Origin: Ptiloglossa arizonensis
Taxonomy: Eukaryota > Arthropoda > Insecta > Hymenoptera > Colletidae
NCBI RefSeq assembly: GCF_051014685.1
Contig: NC_135056.1
Coordinates: 4,402,001 to 4,466,000, forward strand
Direction: 5' to 3'
Length of the DNA: 64,000 nt
Part shown: positions 36,186 to 47,883 of the stretch, one piece after another
How positions within the stretch are numbered: the stretch's first letter is position 1
Layout: each line of letters begins with the position of its first letter
Notes under the pieces: generated by a model
Told to the model about the DNA's origin: nothing
What the model saw: only the letters and a program-made list of their open reading frames with translations
Database searches by the model: none
Translations under genes and position numbers: made by a program

Positions 36186-36400
36186 TTTTGTGCATATTGC
36201 AAAGAAATTGTGGTATACTTCATGCGGACATTTCTAACGAACATAATCATTCTAGTCTGGATCCAGATTGGTGTTTTTTGCCCCAAACTTCGAATGGCCA
36301 TGACCATTTCCTTCTCGGTGGTCCCCAGTTCGGTGAACCAAGTGTTTTACTTTGTACGAAAGCAAATATTTGCAATAAAAATATATGTAAGTTCAAAGAC
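36186..36400. other. Exon-like G+C-richer segment, unresolved
   Basis: About 200 bp of markedly higher G+C than its surroundings, open in two + frames (36,188-36,439 and 36,210-36,419) and also in at least one minus frame. In the 36,210 frame third positions favour C and G, and a strong donor, AT|GTAAGTTC, lies at 36,386. A modest acceptor-like stretch precedes it. I do not recognise the peptide in any frame. It could be a real small exon, an exon fossil or a transposon fragment. Confidence 0.25.
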
Positions 36401-38100
36401 ACGAATTTTAGTTCAATAACATACATTCTTTTAGTTTAATAATAACAAATTTTTATTGTACCGAATGTACAATCAAATACTTTTGAGAGATAGTATATTT
36501 TAGAATACGTACAATGTTCCCTTTAAAGATTTTTCATTTTTATTCAAACGAAAGTTTGCACAAATCGCAAGCAGGATTTGTATGTTTCGTTCTTTCTGTT
36601 GTTGTAGAACTGAATTAACATACAAATTACTTGTGCTTTATACATTTTTGATACTCAGAAAATTAACCGATGCTGAAGACAAAACGTGTAGTGGCATCGA
36701 AACTAAGTGGAATTGTATATGTAAACCTATAGACTATATAATATATATATATATATATTGTATACATAAAACGGTTTTATCGTCGAATCTGAAACTGGTA
36801 TTTTAAATATATGAATAGCACATGATTCGTCGTGAGATAAGTACACGAATGAAAATAACCCAATTTCTAGGTTCAAAGAGATCCATCTATTTTAAGGAAC
36901 TTGTACTTTATTATTCTTATCAATTTATAATGTAACGTAATAAACAGCTCGGATATGTACACAGTGTGTGCGTATATGTGTAGCTGACATTCACGTGTCC
37001 CTTGGTTAATTTTACGAATTGATGTCTTATCACCTTTGATCCGTAAACTGATCAGCTTTTGCTTTCGTCGTGAACCAAAGAATTGTGTGAGGCGACTAAT
37101 GTCAAAGGCAATCAAATTATGTCAATCGGTATAATAAAGATATTACGTGTTCTTAAATTTTGTAGTACACACGCCAAAAATTGACTGCTTTTAATACAGC
37201 TATCTATTAAATATAACAGTGTATTAAAAATAGAATCGGAGGTGTCTTGTTCTTCTGAAAACAACGTAATTGACATTTAACGCATCTTTGACATGTTTTT
37301 TGTTTATTTTCTATTAATTTCAATTTCTTTTAAAGAAACAAGATTTTTCATCCGACCCGACATACATTGGTCTACCTTTCGCAATATGCGTGCCACTTTT
37401 GTTTATCGGGTTGAAACATATAAAATGCTTAATAGAAAATAGCCTTGTCTTCGTTCCAGAAAATGTTAAACTAGAAATAATACGATCCCCGATTACATAA
37501 CCCGTGCAATGTTAACTTGTCTCTTCGAAGCTATTGTACAAATGATTAGTTCTTGGTTCGAACAGAAGAGGAACACTTGCAAACATAATGGACGAATAAA
37601 TATTTGAGAATTCTAATTGTCGGAATGTCGTGTAAGGAACATGTTGTTTAAACTTCGAGGATACTCGAAACACGTTCGTACGTTTAGTTTTCGACTAACT
37701 TTCAGTGATGTAATACGGAAGTCGTTACTGAAATTACGAATAATTCATAATTTAATTTCCCAGTGATGCAACACGGCTGCATCGTCGCACGATTGATAGC
37801 TACCGAGTGTCCATGCGAGAACTATTGTACATTTCGAAAAAAATAACTCGTTTTCTGGTTCGAATATTTCGAACTGGCAAGTGATCGATTATTATTCTGC
37901 TCTACAATATTTATCGTAGAGTTTCTATCGATGTATACATTCGTGTACCCGACCTACCGTTCCTAATACTTTGTATTATAAATCGGTAAGAGCCAAACGT
38001 ATAAAAAAAATTCGAGAATTTCGGATACGAACAAATACAATTATCAAACCGACAAATACAATTATCATCATCGACCGACCTGTAACGCATCAGTAGCTTC
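36401..38100. other. AT-rich non-genic DNA
   Basis: A short TA run lies at about 36,733-36,760. No gene recognised. Confidence 0.55.
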
Positions 38101-39300
38101 GTATCGGTTCCACCCAAGATAAGGGAAACTCGCGACATTGTTCAATAGGTTTGGTGGAACAATTCCCAGCTGCATTTTATAGCACCTATCGACCCTGTCG
38201 ATGTTTAAGTCAAAATTGTCGTTCTCGTTTTACTGCTCCATTGTACGGTAGTAAAGTCACGAATGGCACGGCCAACGGGGTGACAATTTTTTTTGCGAAT
38301 CGTGCGGCTACGATCACGGGGTATAGAGATAGCCTTAGGTACGATTTTATACATCGGAGGTAGAGCACGTAAGAGTATCTCAGGCAAGCTGTTTGAGTTG
38401 CAGATGGTACGAGGTCCCGGGCTTGAGAAATCAATACCGTCAAAACCTCCCCTGGTCCTGTGTCACTACTATCCCTATTCCTCGTACTAGCTATAAAGTC
38501 GTACAGCTGCACGGAATATCTTTGGGCTGATCACTTCTTCGCCGACGAACGTTCGAGTTTCGAAGCAAACAGGCCAATTACCTCCTTTGCCATTTCGTTT
38601 TTTTTTTTTTTTAAATACAACCGCACACCGGAAAACAGTCAGTTGTACGATTGTATAAATTCAACATCGTTCACCGAGCGATCCGATCTACCAACCAGCC
38701 AAAGTGCTCTTTGGAGGGCATTTATGTTCGTTCGAGGGTTAATTTACATTATCCTTCCACCTTTCCTTCTTCGAGAGCAACGTATTAATTCCGAGCGTCA
38801 CTTTTCGACAGTTTCGATCAATTTCCGTGTTAGTGAGATTGAACGGACATCGAGAGACTGTCGATCGAGTCGATACGACTCCTATTTTCATTTGATATTT
38901 CGAGCTACGAAACACGGGGGGCGCAAAGCTACTTTACTCGGAACGCTTCGACGTCAACTGTTCTCTCGTAGGGAGTTACCGGGCTAGCGAGTGCAACTCA
39001 CTCATTTTTCTTTGTTTCTTTTTTGTTTTTTCTTTTTTTCTTTCTTTCTTCCCCGCGGTAGTTTAAAAATCTATTCACTCGTGCCACTTCCGTGCAGAGA
39101 TCCGCGTGCAATGTATTGCGTGCAATTGCCTCGCGTGCTTACGCGAACGTAAATAAACGGGGAGCGTACCCAAAGACGCGATTTCGAAACGTTTCAACCG
39201 CCGATCACTTTGAAGACCAACGTGTCGAAATGCTGAGGGATTCGTTCGTATTTCGTTGGATCGTAAATCAACGTTAATCCGTCGACTCGAGTTCCCAGAA
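38101..39300. other. G+C- and CpG-richer patch
   Basis: Many CpGs, a T14 tract at about 38,597-38,611 and a pyrimidine tract at 39,003-39,051. The longest non-repeat open frame of the window lies here (38,460-38,987 plus, 175 codons), but it begins at GTG, encodes part of the T tract as poly-Phe and has no recognisable domain. I leave it uncalled. Promoter, enhancer or untranslated exon are possible. Confidence 0.3.
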
Positions 39301-39796
39301 CATTATTGAATAAATCCCAGATGATACGCAGTAATCCTGCGCAAAATCGAAGTTTATACGAATCCCGGGGATAGCTAACGTATCGACGGCCATTACATTT
39401 AATAAATACGTATCCGTTACGGTGTAGATTATACAGTATTATGGCGAGCTACGGATCCTTCATCGTCGTTATTATTCGCTGTTGCGCGAGGCACGTGACG
39501 TGTGCTCTAGCAGAGATTATATTCCAGGTAAAGACTGATTTACACCATATGTGAATCGTTTCTCGATCGCGGGCTACTGAATTTTTAATCAAACCGTATC
39601 GGCTGCTCGCGTTTAATTATACGATTGAAATGTATACCTTGTGAAATGATGGATACGTAATCGGCGAGATATCCGCCGAACGAATCCAATAGAGAGAATC
39701 TTGGTGGCCACCTTTAAATATCGATATTCATTAGCGGCCAATCAACGCCGTTGATCAACACCGTTCAATGCGTTGCACGTGTACACGTATCGTAGT
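39301..39796. other. Non-genic DNA
   Basis: Moderately CpG-rich. A TTCCAG|GTAAAG junction at about 39,527 (+) is a weak recursive-splice lookalike without a pyrimidine tract. Confidence 0.4.
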
Positions 39797-40236
39797 GATA
39801 AAAGAGAAACAAATTGTGAATTGTAAGAGACGAGCAAGAACAAAATGACTAAAATTTATTTCTGGATAGAGTTTCTTATTGATACATTCTTAGCTACGTT
39901 TTTTACAATTACATTTCATCGTGATATTTTACACGATAGATTAATTATGTACAAATTTAAGTGTTCAAAGAATGATTACCGTACGTGTGTTTTGTAATAT
40001 ACTTATTTGTACCGGTTTGAACGAGCTTCCATATGCTTGATTACGATTCAATAAAATCGTAAATGTGTAGTGTGTAGTACAAGTATATTATATTCGTATA
40101 GAGCATACTTTATTTGGTATGTCAATATAAAAGATAAAAGAGAAACAAATTGTGAATTGTAAGACACGAGCAAGAACAAAATGACTAACATTTATTTCTG
40201 AATGGAGTTTCTTATTAACACATTGTCCGCTACGTT
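39797..40236 (+). repeat. Direct repeat pair, 336 bp apart
   Basis: About 100 bp beginning GATAAAAGAGAAACAAATTG at 39,797 recurs at 40,133. Both copies run through ACGAGCAAGAACAAAATGAC to GCTACGTT. The sequence between copies is unrelated AT-rich DNA. Confidence 0.85.
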
Positions 40237-40479
40237 GTGCACAGATACCTACATATGTGACTGCGAGGAATATTTCGGTTCCAACGGTGCCATTTTTTAA
40301 AATATGACGTTCAAATATGAATAATGCTATATAGAAATCTAACGAGTGTTGGGAACTGTGTCGCCTGCTGCAACTTTTGGCCAAATTGGTCAAACCGAGG
40401 GTATTGGGTTAAAGGTATAAATTATGAAAAAATCTAGAGCAGCACTCAGTCGAAATTTTACGAAGTTGGCTTCATATAT
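40237..40479. other. Unclassified, slightly G+C-richer
   Basis: A 101-codon minus-strand frame (40,088-40,393) extends into the second direct-repeat copy. No domain is recognised, so no gene is called. Confidence 0.35.
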
Positions 40480-41260
40480 CTTTCCTATCAGGTTATGTAC
40501 GATGTATGGAAATACAAATTTCTACAACAAATATAATGCACAAAAGTAATCGATTATTTTTTCGTTTAAAATGTTTTAGTTAGAGAATAAAGAATACATC
40601 ACTTATAGAATTGAAAGTTTTTGTAGACAGTGCAAAAGTCAAAACAGAAGGTTACGAATGTGTGGATTAATGGAAATTCTACAACAAATTTCACGCAAAT
40701 TAATGATCGATTACTTTCCAGTTCAAAATATTTGAGCAAGAGAATAAAAAATACATCACTTATAGAGCTAAAGAATTTTCATACACAGTGCAATAGCCAA
40801 AACAGAAGCTTACATATATGAGTGCACGGATCAATGAAAATTCTACAATAAATTTTACGCAAAATAATGATCGATTACTTTCCAGTTCAAAATATTTGAG
40901 CAAGAGAATAAACAGTGCAGTAGCCAAAACAGAAAGTTATATATATGAATGCACAGATCAATGGAAATTCTACAACAAATTTCACGCAAATTAATGATCG
41001 ATTACTTTCCAGTTCAAAATATTTGAGCAAGCGAATAAAAAATACATCACTTATAGAGCTAAAGAATTTTCATACACAGTGCAATAGCCAAAACAGAAGC
41101 TTACATATATGAGTGCACGGATCAATGAAAATTCTACAATAAATTTTACGCAAAATAATGATCGATTACTCTCCAGTTCAAAATATTTGAGCAAAAGAAT
41201 ACAAAAATAAATCACTTATTCCACAAAAAAGTTTTTGGTCGCTGTGCAGTGACTGTATCA
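40480..41260 (+). repeat. Tandem array, marker spacing 127-164 bp
   Basis: Marker ACAGTGCA recurs at 40,627, 40,785, 40,912 and 41,076 (steps 158, 127, 164), with diverged half-units before and after. Units share AATGGAAATTCTACAACAAA, TCGATTACTTTCCAGTTCAA, AATACATCACTTATAGA and CCAAAACAGAAG. The short step reflects loss of the AATACATCAC to TTTTCATAC part. Pairs of units are repeated at about 285-291 bp, so a dimer was duplicated. Confidence 0.88.
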
Positions 41261-41884
41261 GGGGCTTACGTACATGAATATAGGGAGTTTCCCGATAGAG
41301 TCAATTTGTATGTCATGTCCGCCACATCGTTGAAGCAGTCGGACGTATAGAAATTTATTCGGACGATGATTCCCATATGTATAAACTGGTTCCAAAAAAT
41401 GTCCATACATCTACATAGAATTTTTCATTAAATTTAAGTTACAATTTATAAAAACTGCATCATAAATACCATGAAAAACCAACTAGTTTTTTGGAAATAT
41501 ATGACAGAAAATAAAATACATGACAGACGAATGTCTCGTCGACAACTAATTAAAAAGAATGAAGGTGGAACGCGTCTTTTATGATTTTGAGAAGGGATAC
41601 AAATGACATTAGTTTTTTAATGCGTGGAGGTTTTCAAAGTCATTTTGAGGTCAACTTATTTCATTTATCGTAAACCTACATTTCCCCGGAATATTATTCT
41701 ACGTGGAAGTACGCATCACTTTTGTCTGAAACATTTTTTTGTAAAACCTTTGTTTCTTAACATATTAGACAAACATTGTTTAAAAAATTGTTCAGTATTG
41801 TGCAACATTAACATTCATCTTTTACATCTATTATGTTAATACATTTTTAAATGAACAATAACGCAATGTAATTTTTTTGTACAA
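41261..41884. other. AT-rich non-genic DNA
   Basis: A 71-codon frame at 41,624-41,839 (+) has no domain. This stretch may include the outer part of the transposon whose relic follows, but I see no clear terminal repeat. Confidence 0.4.
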
Positions 41885-42402
41885 GAACGCCATAGTGAAT
41901 GCTCAAAATGGTAACTTTCAGTTACCAAACACTTATCAATGCGTTTAATAAATGACTGATGCACAGATAATAAAGTTTCTCTACTCATAGTTTGATAGAA
42001 AATTTTCTAGTGCTTTTATAATTTCTGGAGTAGTAGGTGTATTGTGACATACCTTTTTTTGAAATAAAATATCACTCGAAAAATCGTTTTCTGAGTTCTC
42101 GGTGCAAGGACATTTTGTATAGATAGAACTTATGATGCTTTAAAATTCGCTAAACACTTTTTCGAGATATTTTAGAACCGCGAGAGATTAAACGAATACT
42201 CACAGCTAGGTTGTGGGCAACTGCAGCTAATACACGAACATCGTTATTTTCGTCTGTAGCTGTTTTTCGTCATGTGTATCATTTCGTTTGTACACTACCA
42301 TCTTGAGAAAACTGTTTAACGATACGATCAAACGAACGACGTAATGGACATCTTTCAGGATTCTGTAAAGCATGCAAATTAACAGCCTCGTCAATATTCA
42401 CC
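41885..42402 (-). pseudogene. Mariner-type (DUF4817-like) transposase relic lacking its catalytic core
   Basis: Read on the minus strand from about 42,402: NPERCPLRRSFDRIVKQF then QDGSVQTK (the HTH-type N terminus with its usual RLxxxGSV turn), two stops, then TDENNDVRVLAAVAHNLAVS, ISRKSV, a stop, RILKHHKFYLYKMSLHREL (the second HTH-like block), then about 40 codons of degraded sequence. It finishes with NTPTTPEIIK and, in another frame, SFIKRIDKCLVTESYHFEHS (the C-terminal R-C-G-HFEHLL signature). These blocks are typical of arthropod mariner-type transposases annotated as DUF4817 proteins. The roughly 150-residue DDE/D core that should sit between them is absent, so this is an internally deleted, stop-riddled fossil. 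Confidence 0.65.
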
Positions 42403-43685
42403 ATAAATAAAAATCATTTCAATATTTTTCTACAACTGTTAAACAGTCTACATTTAACTCACAATAAAGTAATAACTATGTACGTAAAAGGATACAATAG
42501 TAAATAATAATAATTCTCGTAGACTAGTTTCGTTTTGACTTCTAGTTCATCGATCTGATTCAAGCTAACGATAATTATGTTTATGTACAAGTATCGTCAT
42601 TGTGTACGTATTTTTTTAATATCTTAAAAAATGAGGGTTAAGTTGAGAAATTGAGAATGATCGTTATGAAAAACAGTAAAAGCAGTAAATAGATCGTATG
42701 CAACAATACAATATATTCTAAATAGAGATAAAGAACTTTCGAAGATAGACCTCAAATAGGTCACTGCATAAGTATAGTGTACAATAAATAGTAAAATTAC
42801 CAATTCGATTGTTGCGTGTAAAGTTTTTCTTGAAATAGGTACATGAATTTTAATTTACGTTGTAAAAAAAAAAGAAAAAATGAAGCTAAATCATTAATAG
42901 CCATAAATATTCAATATTTATCTTTCTTCTATTTAAAACTGGTGACTTTTCTATAATGTGACGCACATTTATATTTAACGTGAACAGAAGAACGATTATT
43001 GACCGGAATATTATTAGCACGGGTTTTAAATTTTGTATATGCTATGTTATTGATCATAACATCAGTAAAGTAGACGTATCGCCGTTGATGTTGACAAACG
43101 AAAAATTAAGGGTTGCGTGTAACATGGCTATCGGACTACTTATCGTGAAGTGTTCCTTAACTTAAATATCAATGTAAGTATTGTTATAGACATTACAGGT
43201 TTATATATATTTTTGGTCAATATTAGAGCGACTAATAGTTACAGTTGCGTTTTAATTGAAAGTTATACACAAAATGTAAACTTAATTGGGATATTACCAG
43301 CATATTATTACAATTAATCAAATTATCTATATTTATTTTTAAACGTTCATAACGAATAAGCAAATACGTACGATAATGACAACAGTTATTTCCTTTCTAC
43401 CACAAATGCAATCAGCTATCAATTGAAGATAATTAGATATGTCGTATTGTTTCATTGTTTAATTAGTTCGCAATTAATTAATTAATCAAGCCCTTTAATA
43501 AGACACACGGAACATATTTTCACAGCAGGACAATGTAGAACATCGTTAAACGGCTAATCTAAATAATAATCAACCTAATTGGTTTTATTGATAGAGAAAG
43601 TCAATAATAAACGAGAAAAGTATAAAAACTAGGTTGTATCAATGTGACTTCCACGATGAGAATTATTTACTAGCAATACCAAGCA
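42403..43685. other. AT-rich non-genic DNA
   Basis: No gene recognised. Confidence 0.55.
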
Positions 43686-43778
43686 ACTGAATATTTAAGC
43701 ATTATATGTTACGTCACTGAATATTTAATATTTAACTATTATGTTACTGAATATTTAATATTTAAGTATTACGTAACG
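43686..43778 (+). repeat. 30-bp tandem repeat, three copies
   Basis: ACTGAATATTTAA recurs at 43,686, 43,716 and 43,746. Unit interiors vary slightly. Confidence 0.85.
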
Positions 43779-43930
43779 ATACAAGTCAATATCTCAGGAA
43801 CTAAATACAGAAGATGTCGAAAACATTCTTAACAATGGTTCAATGGTAAAGAATATTTATTTGTGATATATAATTTTTTAAAACGATGTCAGTGTTGTAG
43901 ATTTTAAGGACATATTGCATTTTTTTTTTC

Positions 43931-44040
43931 ATTAAACGCAATATGTTTCTTTTTGCATAGTTATTCATATAATAGAGATTTTTAGGTGACTGTGATATAT
44001 ATCAGACCACAAAATTTATTTCCACTATGGCAAGTAACTT
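43931..44040 (+). repeat. Direct repeat F, copy 1
   Basis: About 106 bp (AACGCAATATGTTTCTTTTT through CACTATGGCAAGTAACT) repeated almost unchanged 1,024 bp downstream at 44,955-45,063. Confidence 0.9.
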
Positions 44041-44954
44041 GTAAAGTAATCATTTTTAACCAAATATTCGGAGAATTGAGATTAAGTTTGAAAATCTGTT
44101 TAGTTAGATCTTGCTTCTCTTTACACACTATACTACTTACATTTTTCGTTTTTTTATATAGTTATTTTATATTTATATATTATTGCAAAAGATGTGCAAC
44201 AGAGACGTTAATAAATAAGCAATAGGATAAGAATTTAATATTAATAAATCGACCATTTCCGTTTTATCAATTTCAATTCGTTTTACTTGCCTCGAGCAAC
44301 TCTACGTAGCTTCGTTGTTACACATTTTACATTTTACAACGGTTTGAGAAAAATGCTGTTGCTGTTGCTGAAAGTCTGCCACTGTTCCATGCAATCCTTG
44401 CGAAAGGGAGTAAAAAGTTAGTACGCCTTAAAGAGCAAATGGATTTAGACGTCGCAAATCAAAATTGCTGTTCGTTTCACGCATGGAATTCATTTTATTA
44501 TTAAAGTTTTATATTTATAACTTTTTCTCGTTCGTTTCATAAATTGTGGAACTTGTTTGTGCATTTTCAATTTTAAACGAAATTAGAAATACATTCGTGG
44601 TATTAGAGAGATGATATTCTTTTTAATTTCTTCAGAATGTAGTAGTATTATATGTTCTTAGATATGTTACAGTAATAGTTGCTCACGTTTATAATTTATA
44701 TATATATCTCCTTACTTCAGTTTCATAGTCCTGTAGTCCTGTTTCGAACAGGGAAGTAGAAAGGAATTCCAAATCCCCCAGGGTCCTAATGAGAATGTAG
44801 TTTTCTTATCCAAGAATAACTAAATTGGAGAGTAACGAAAGTTAAGTGGTATATAAATTCTAGATCATAAAAGTAGCGAAAAACTCACTTTCTTATCGTA
44901 CACAATAGATACAGATTTAAATAAGACGAATAATTAAAACTAATTATTTTATTC
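44041..44954. other. AT-rich spacer between F copies
   Basis: Includes GCTGTTGCTGTTGCTG near 44,355 (a short hexamer repeat). No gene recognised. Confidence 0.5.
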
Positions 44955-45058
44955 GTAAAACGCAATATGTTTCTTTTTGCATAGTTATTCATATAATAGA
45001 GATTTTTAGGTGACTGTGATATATATTAGACCACAAAATTTATTTTCACTATGGCAAG

Positions 45059-45063
<5 letters not shown>
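44955..45063 (+). repeat. Direct repeat F, copy 2
   Basis: Near-identical to 43,931-44,040 (two or three differences by eye). It ends exactly where a TA microsatellite begins; the first copy has no microsatellite at the corresponding point. Confidence 0.9.

Positions 45064-45105
<42 letters not shown>
45063..45105. repeat. (TA)21 microsatellite
   Basis: Uninterrupted TA dinucleotides. Confidence 0.95.
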
Positions 45106-45108
<3 letters not shown>

Positions 45109-45579
45109 TCGAAACAGTGGGTATTCTTCTTTTTCAAAAAGCATAATATTACGGTAAAAATGTTAGACTATTCTTTGGTCGTTTAATATAGTCCTATATG
45201 AATCATAATTCTGATATACCCAAAAATAATCTCGAGGAAAACATTTTCATGAAAAGTTGTTTTTGGAATATTTACGCGCAAACTATTAGAAACAACAAAG
45301 ATATCCGTACTAAAAGAAATTCTATTTAGCACGAATTATGTAAAGTTTAATTTGTAAATTTTCCCACTTAAACTCAACGTTACTTTATTTTTCATCACTG
45401 TTACTGATCATTTATTTTAAAAATTTTCAACTCTTTCTTTGTGTCGTTGATACCACGGATTAAATAATTGAACGAGTGACGTAAAAGTATAAATGTTTAA
45501 TGAATAGAATATCGTGAATGGAATAAATATTCGAGATTCAATTCATATCGGTTTCACAAATTTTTCTTCGCAACTTGAG
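45106..45579. other. AT-rich non-genic DNA
   Basis: Nothing recognised. Confidence 0.55.
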
Positions 45580-45780
45580 GCCTTGGTGTGTCGTGGAGGA
45601 CAATGACACTGTATCTATTGATCAGCACCGTTTATTAAATTCAACTTCAATTTCCTGAGAGAATGGCTGGCAGTGTTGTACGGAATAAAAGTTAATATTT
45701 CAAATGACATTTCTCATTATTCAGAGAACCATATTGTTGCGTGTTGGGGAAAGTAAAACATCATTTCCTAAACTCGAAAC
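45580..45780 (+). repeat. Dispersed repeat D, copy 2
   Basis: Partner of 15,385-15,590 (see there). Divergence is moderate. Confidence 0.55.
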
Positions 45781-45969
45781 GAACTCAGCAGTCTAATAGC
45801 ATTATTGGTGTTATTAAATAGATCATCTTGTTTCGGTAATTTCAGTTTAATGTGCATCCACTGTACTTTCATTTTTACTTATGCGTTTTGTTCATACATT
45901 TTACCAATTGCAAGCGTTGGAGTACTTTTACAGTTCCACGATTCACTTGATTTTTTAAAAGGGAATCTA

Positions 45970-46985
45970 TACAGGGTAAAGTAAGGTAATTCCGATCATG
46001 GGGTAAAGTATTTACAACCACTTCCCTTTATTACCCTTAATACGAGAAAAAATAATACTTATTGTGTTATTCTGATAGGTCATAGTATGCTTCGTGTTAC
46101 AGCGATATTGATTCGAAAGTATTACCGATCGTGTACATGCTACGGAATAATATATCGCTTCGTGAAGTAAAGTTTCACTTTTTGAAATTTATATTTTTAG
46201 TTGCAAAACGGCGGTAAACGTAGAAAAAACTCAACAGGTAAGATCAAACCTGTTTAATAAGTTTCCAAATACGTATTTAACAATATTATCAAAGATAAAT
46301 ATTGTTGGCGTAAATTAATGTAATTTTTATATCGTAATTACTTTTCCGATAAAATGATTCTAGGGTAATTATCCTTAGGGTAAAATAATTCCGAGATAAT
46401 TACGATCACGATATAAATACTATGTTAATTGATACCAAAAGAATTTAACTTTGACGAACGTGTTAAATAAACATTTGGGAATATTTTAAAATAAACTTTG
46501 TTTTACTTGTTGTGTTTTCTTAATCGATTATTATTGTTTTCGGAAAAGTTCAACAGACTATTAAATAGAATTATACAAGCTTTTTATATAGTCCAACCTA
46601 TGCAAATTAGCATCAAATACCTTACACCATTGGGATACTACTTGAGCAAAAATGTAGGTATATCTAGTCGACATTACCCATATCAATACCATATTGGTCG
46701 ATCACTGATAACGCATGAGTCAGATGGAAGTACTCCAGTAGCTGATTAGAATTACTTTATTTTTCCGTCTATTACAATTTTCACTATGATACTTCTGATC
46801 ATTTACTTCTTTCCTCTCAAATTTAACCCAACACTCTTTACCTTTAATACGTTGTTCAGAAAGTTCCAATACATATCTGTGGCAATTTTATAATTTACAC
46901 ATAATGTTTTATCTTACAGGAACAGTAATTATAGTATGTATAATTAATCTCAATTTTGAAAAAGTGGTCGGAATTATCATATTTT
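45970..46985. mobile_element. Possible remnant of a pogo/Tigger-like element
   Basis: The left edge reads ACAGGGTAAAGTAAGGTAAT then TCCGATCA. The right edge (about 46,960-46,985) contains TGGTCGGAATTATC, roughly the complement of the TAATTCCGAYCA phrase. Related GGGTAA and TAATTCCGA phrases recur at 46,372-46,400. This is weak evidence for a 1-kb element with degenerate inverted ends. No transposase is seen; a frame at 46,498-46,749 (+) has no domain. Confidence 0.2.
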
Positions 46986-47270
46986 CACGTTCGTAACAAT
47001 TTTCATTACGGTACTTCCAATTATCCACTCAACTTGGTTGAAATTTAATTTCACATTTTTTCCATTTAACGTATCGTTTCAAAGTGTCACGTTAGCGGTA
47101 ATTATAAAGCTGGGGTTTTTTTTCTTCCAGAGTATAATTTTAAACTTTATTATCACAACCAACCCCGGTTTAGAAGAGGCTCGTATATCGGTACAGGAGA
47201 TTTCTCGGGTTATTTCCATGTGGCGTCTAAGCAAACGAAGGACGCGAGCAATAGGGGGATAAGAATCGAT
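46986..47270. other. Non-genic spacer
   Basis: Short frames only; nothing recognised. Confidence 0.5.
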
Positions 47271-47680
47271 TCGCGTTGACTATCTTTTGCGTTGAAGATG
47301 TAAGTTCAGGTCGCTTGGTACGAGCAAATATATTTATCTCACCCTCGTGCGTGCGTGCGCGCTCGAAATGTCACGCAACTGCATCTCGTTGCACGAGAAT
47401 TCCCTTCGTCGAACAATAAGGAAGACCGAGCGAAGTGGGTTGAACACGGCCTGCCGATTTATTCGAATTTCGCGAGCAGAATTACGATCGTGTCCTTATA
47501 CGTACGTGCATCTGATCTCAGCCACGTTCATTCCGACACGTTTTTCTTTGGTGTGCTACACGATCGAGAGGGAGACGCATTTACATCGGAACTGCGCGAA
47601 CGGTGAAACGGAGCGGAAAATTCTATCAGAGGGACCTAGAAACGTCATTACCGAGAAATCGTCGCCCGATATGAAATTAG
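47271..47680. other. G+C- and CpG-richer patch
   Basis: Contains GTGCGTGCGTGCGCGCTCG near 47,348. A 138-codon frame (47,347-47,763 plus) begins here but runs on into the MITE-related repeat, overlaps others and has no domain, so it is not called. Confidence 0.3.
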
Positions 47681-47687
47681 GAACTAC

Positions 47688-47874
47688 TAGATTGTTCGAT
47701 AAGTTTCGTCGAGGTGAAGAATATTTTTTCATTTTACCTATAAATACAAATCCAGTGGAGTGAGTCCAGTGAACTTGTTCCTCTTCGTTCGATCCAACGT
47801 TTGGAGAATTGAGTATCAAGTTGTGATTGCTGTTTGGGAATAGTGAGTTGGATAACCATTATGCTGAAACCATG
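47688..47874 (+). mobile_element. Mariner-type element end plus repeat C, copy 2
   Basis: Starts with TAGATTGTTCGATAAGTTTC, a mariner-type terminus flanked by TA, and continues directly into the repeat-C sequence seen at 2,279-2,445. This suggests repeat C is the subterminal part of a longer mariner-type element. No transposase frame is present. Confidence 0.6.
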
Positions 47875-47883
47875 TACCAGGTT

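Noticed and set aside
38460..38987. 175-codon + strand frame, the longest outside simple repeats, with a hydrophobic start
   Set aside because: It begins at GTG rather than ATG, includes a poly-Phe stretch made by a T14 tract, shows no recognisable domain and lies in a G+C-rich patch where long chance frames are expected.
47347..47763. 138-codon + strand frame
   Set aside because: It runs across the boundary from a G+C-rich patch into a mariner-type repeat, overlaps other frames and has no domain.
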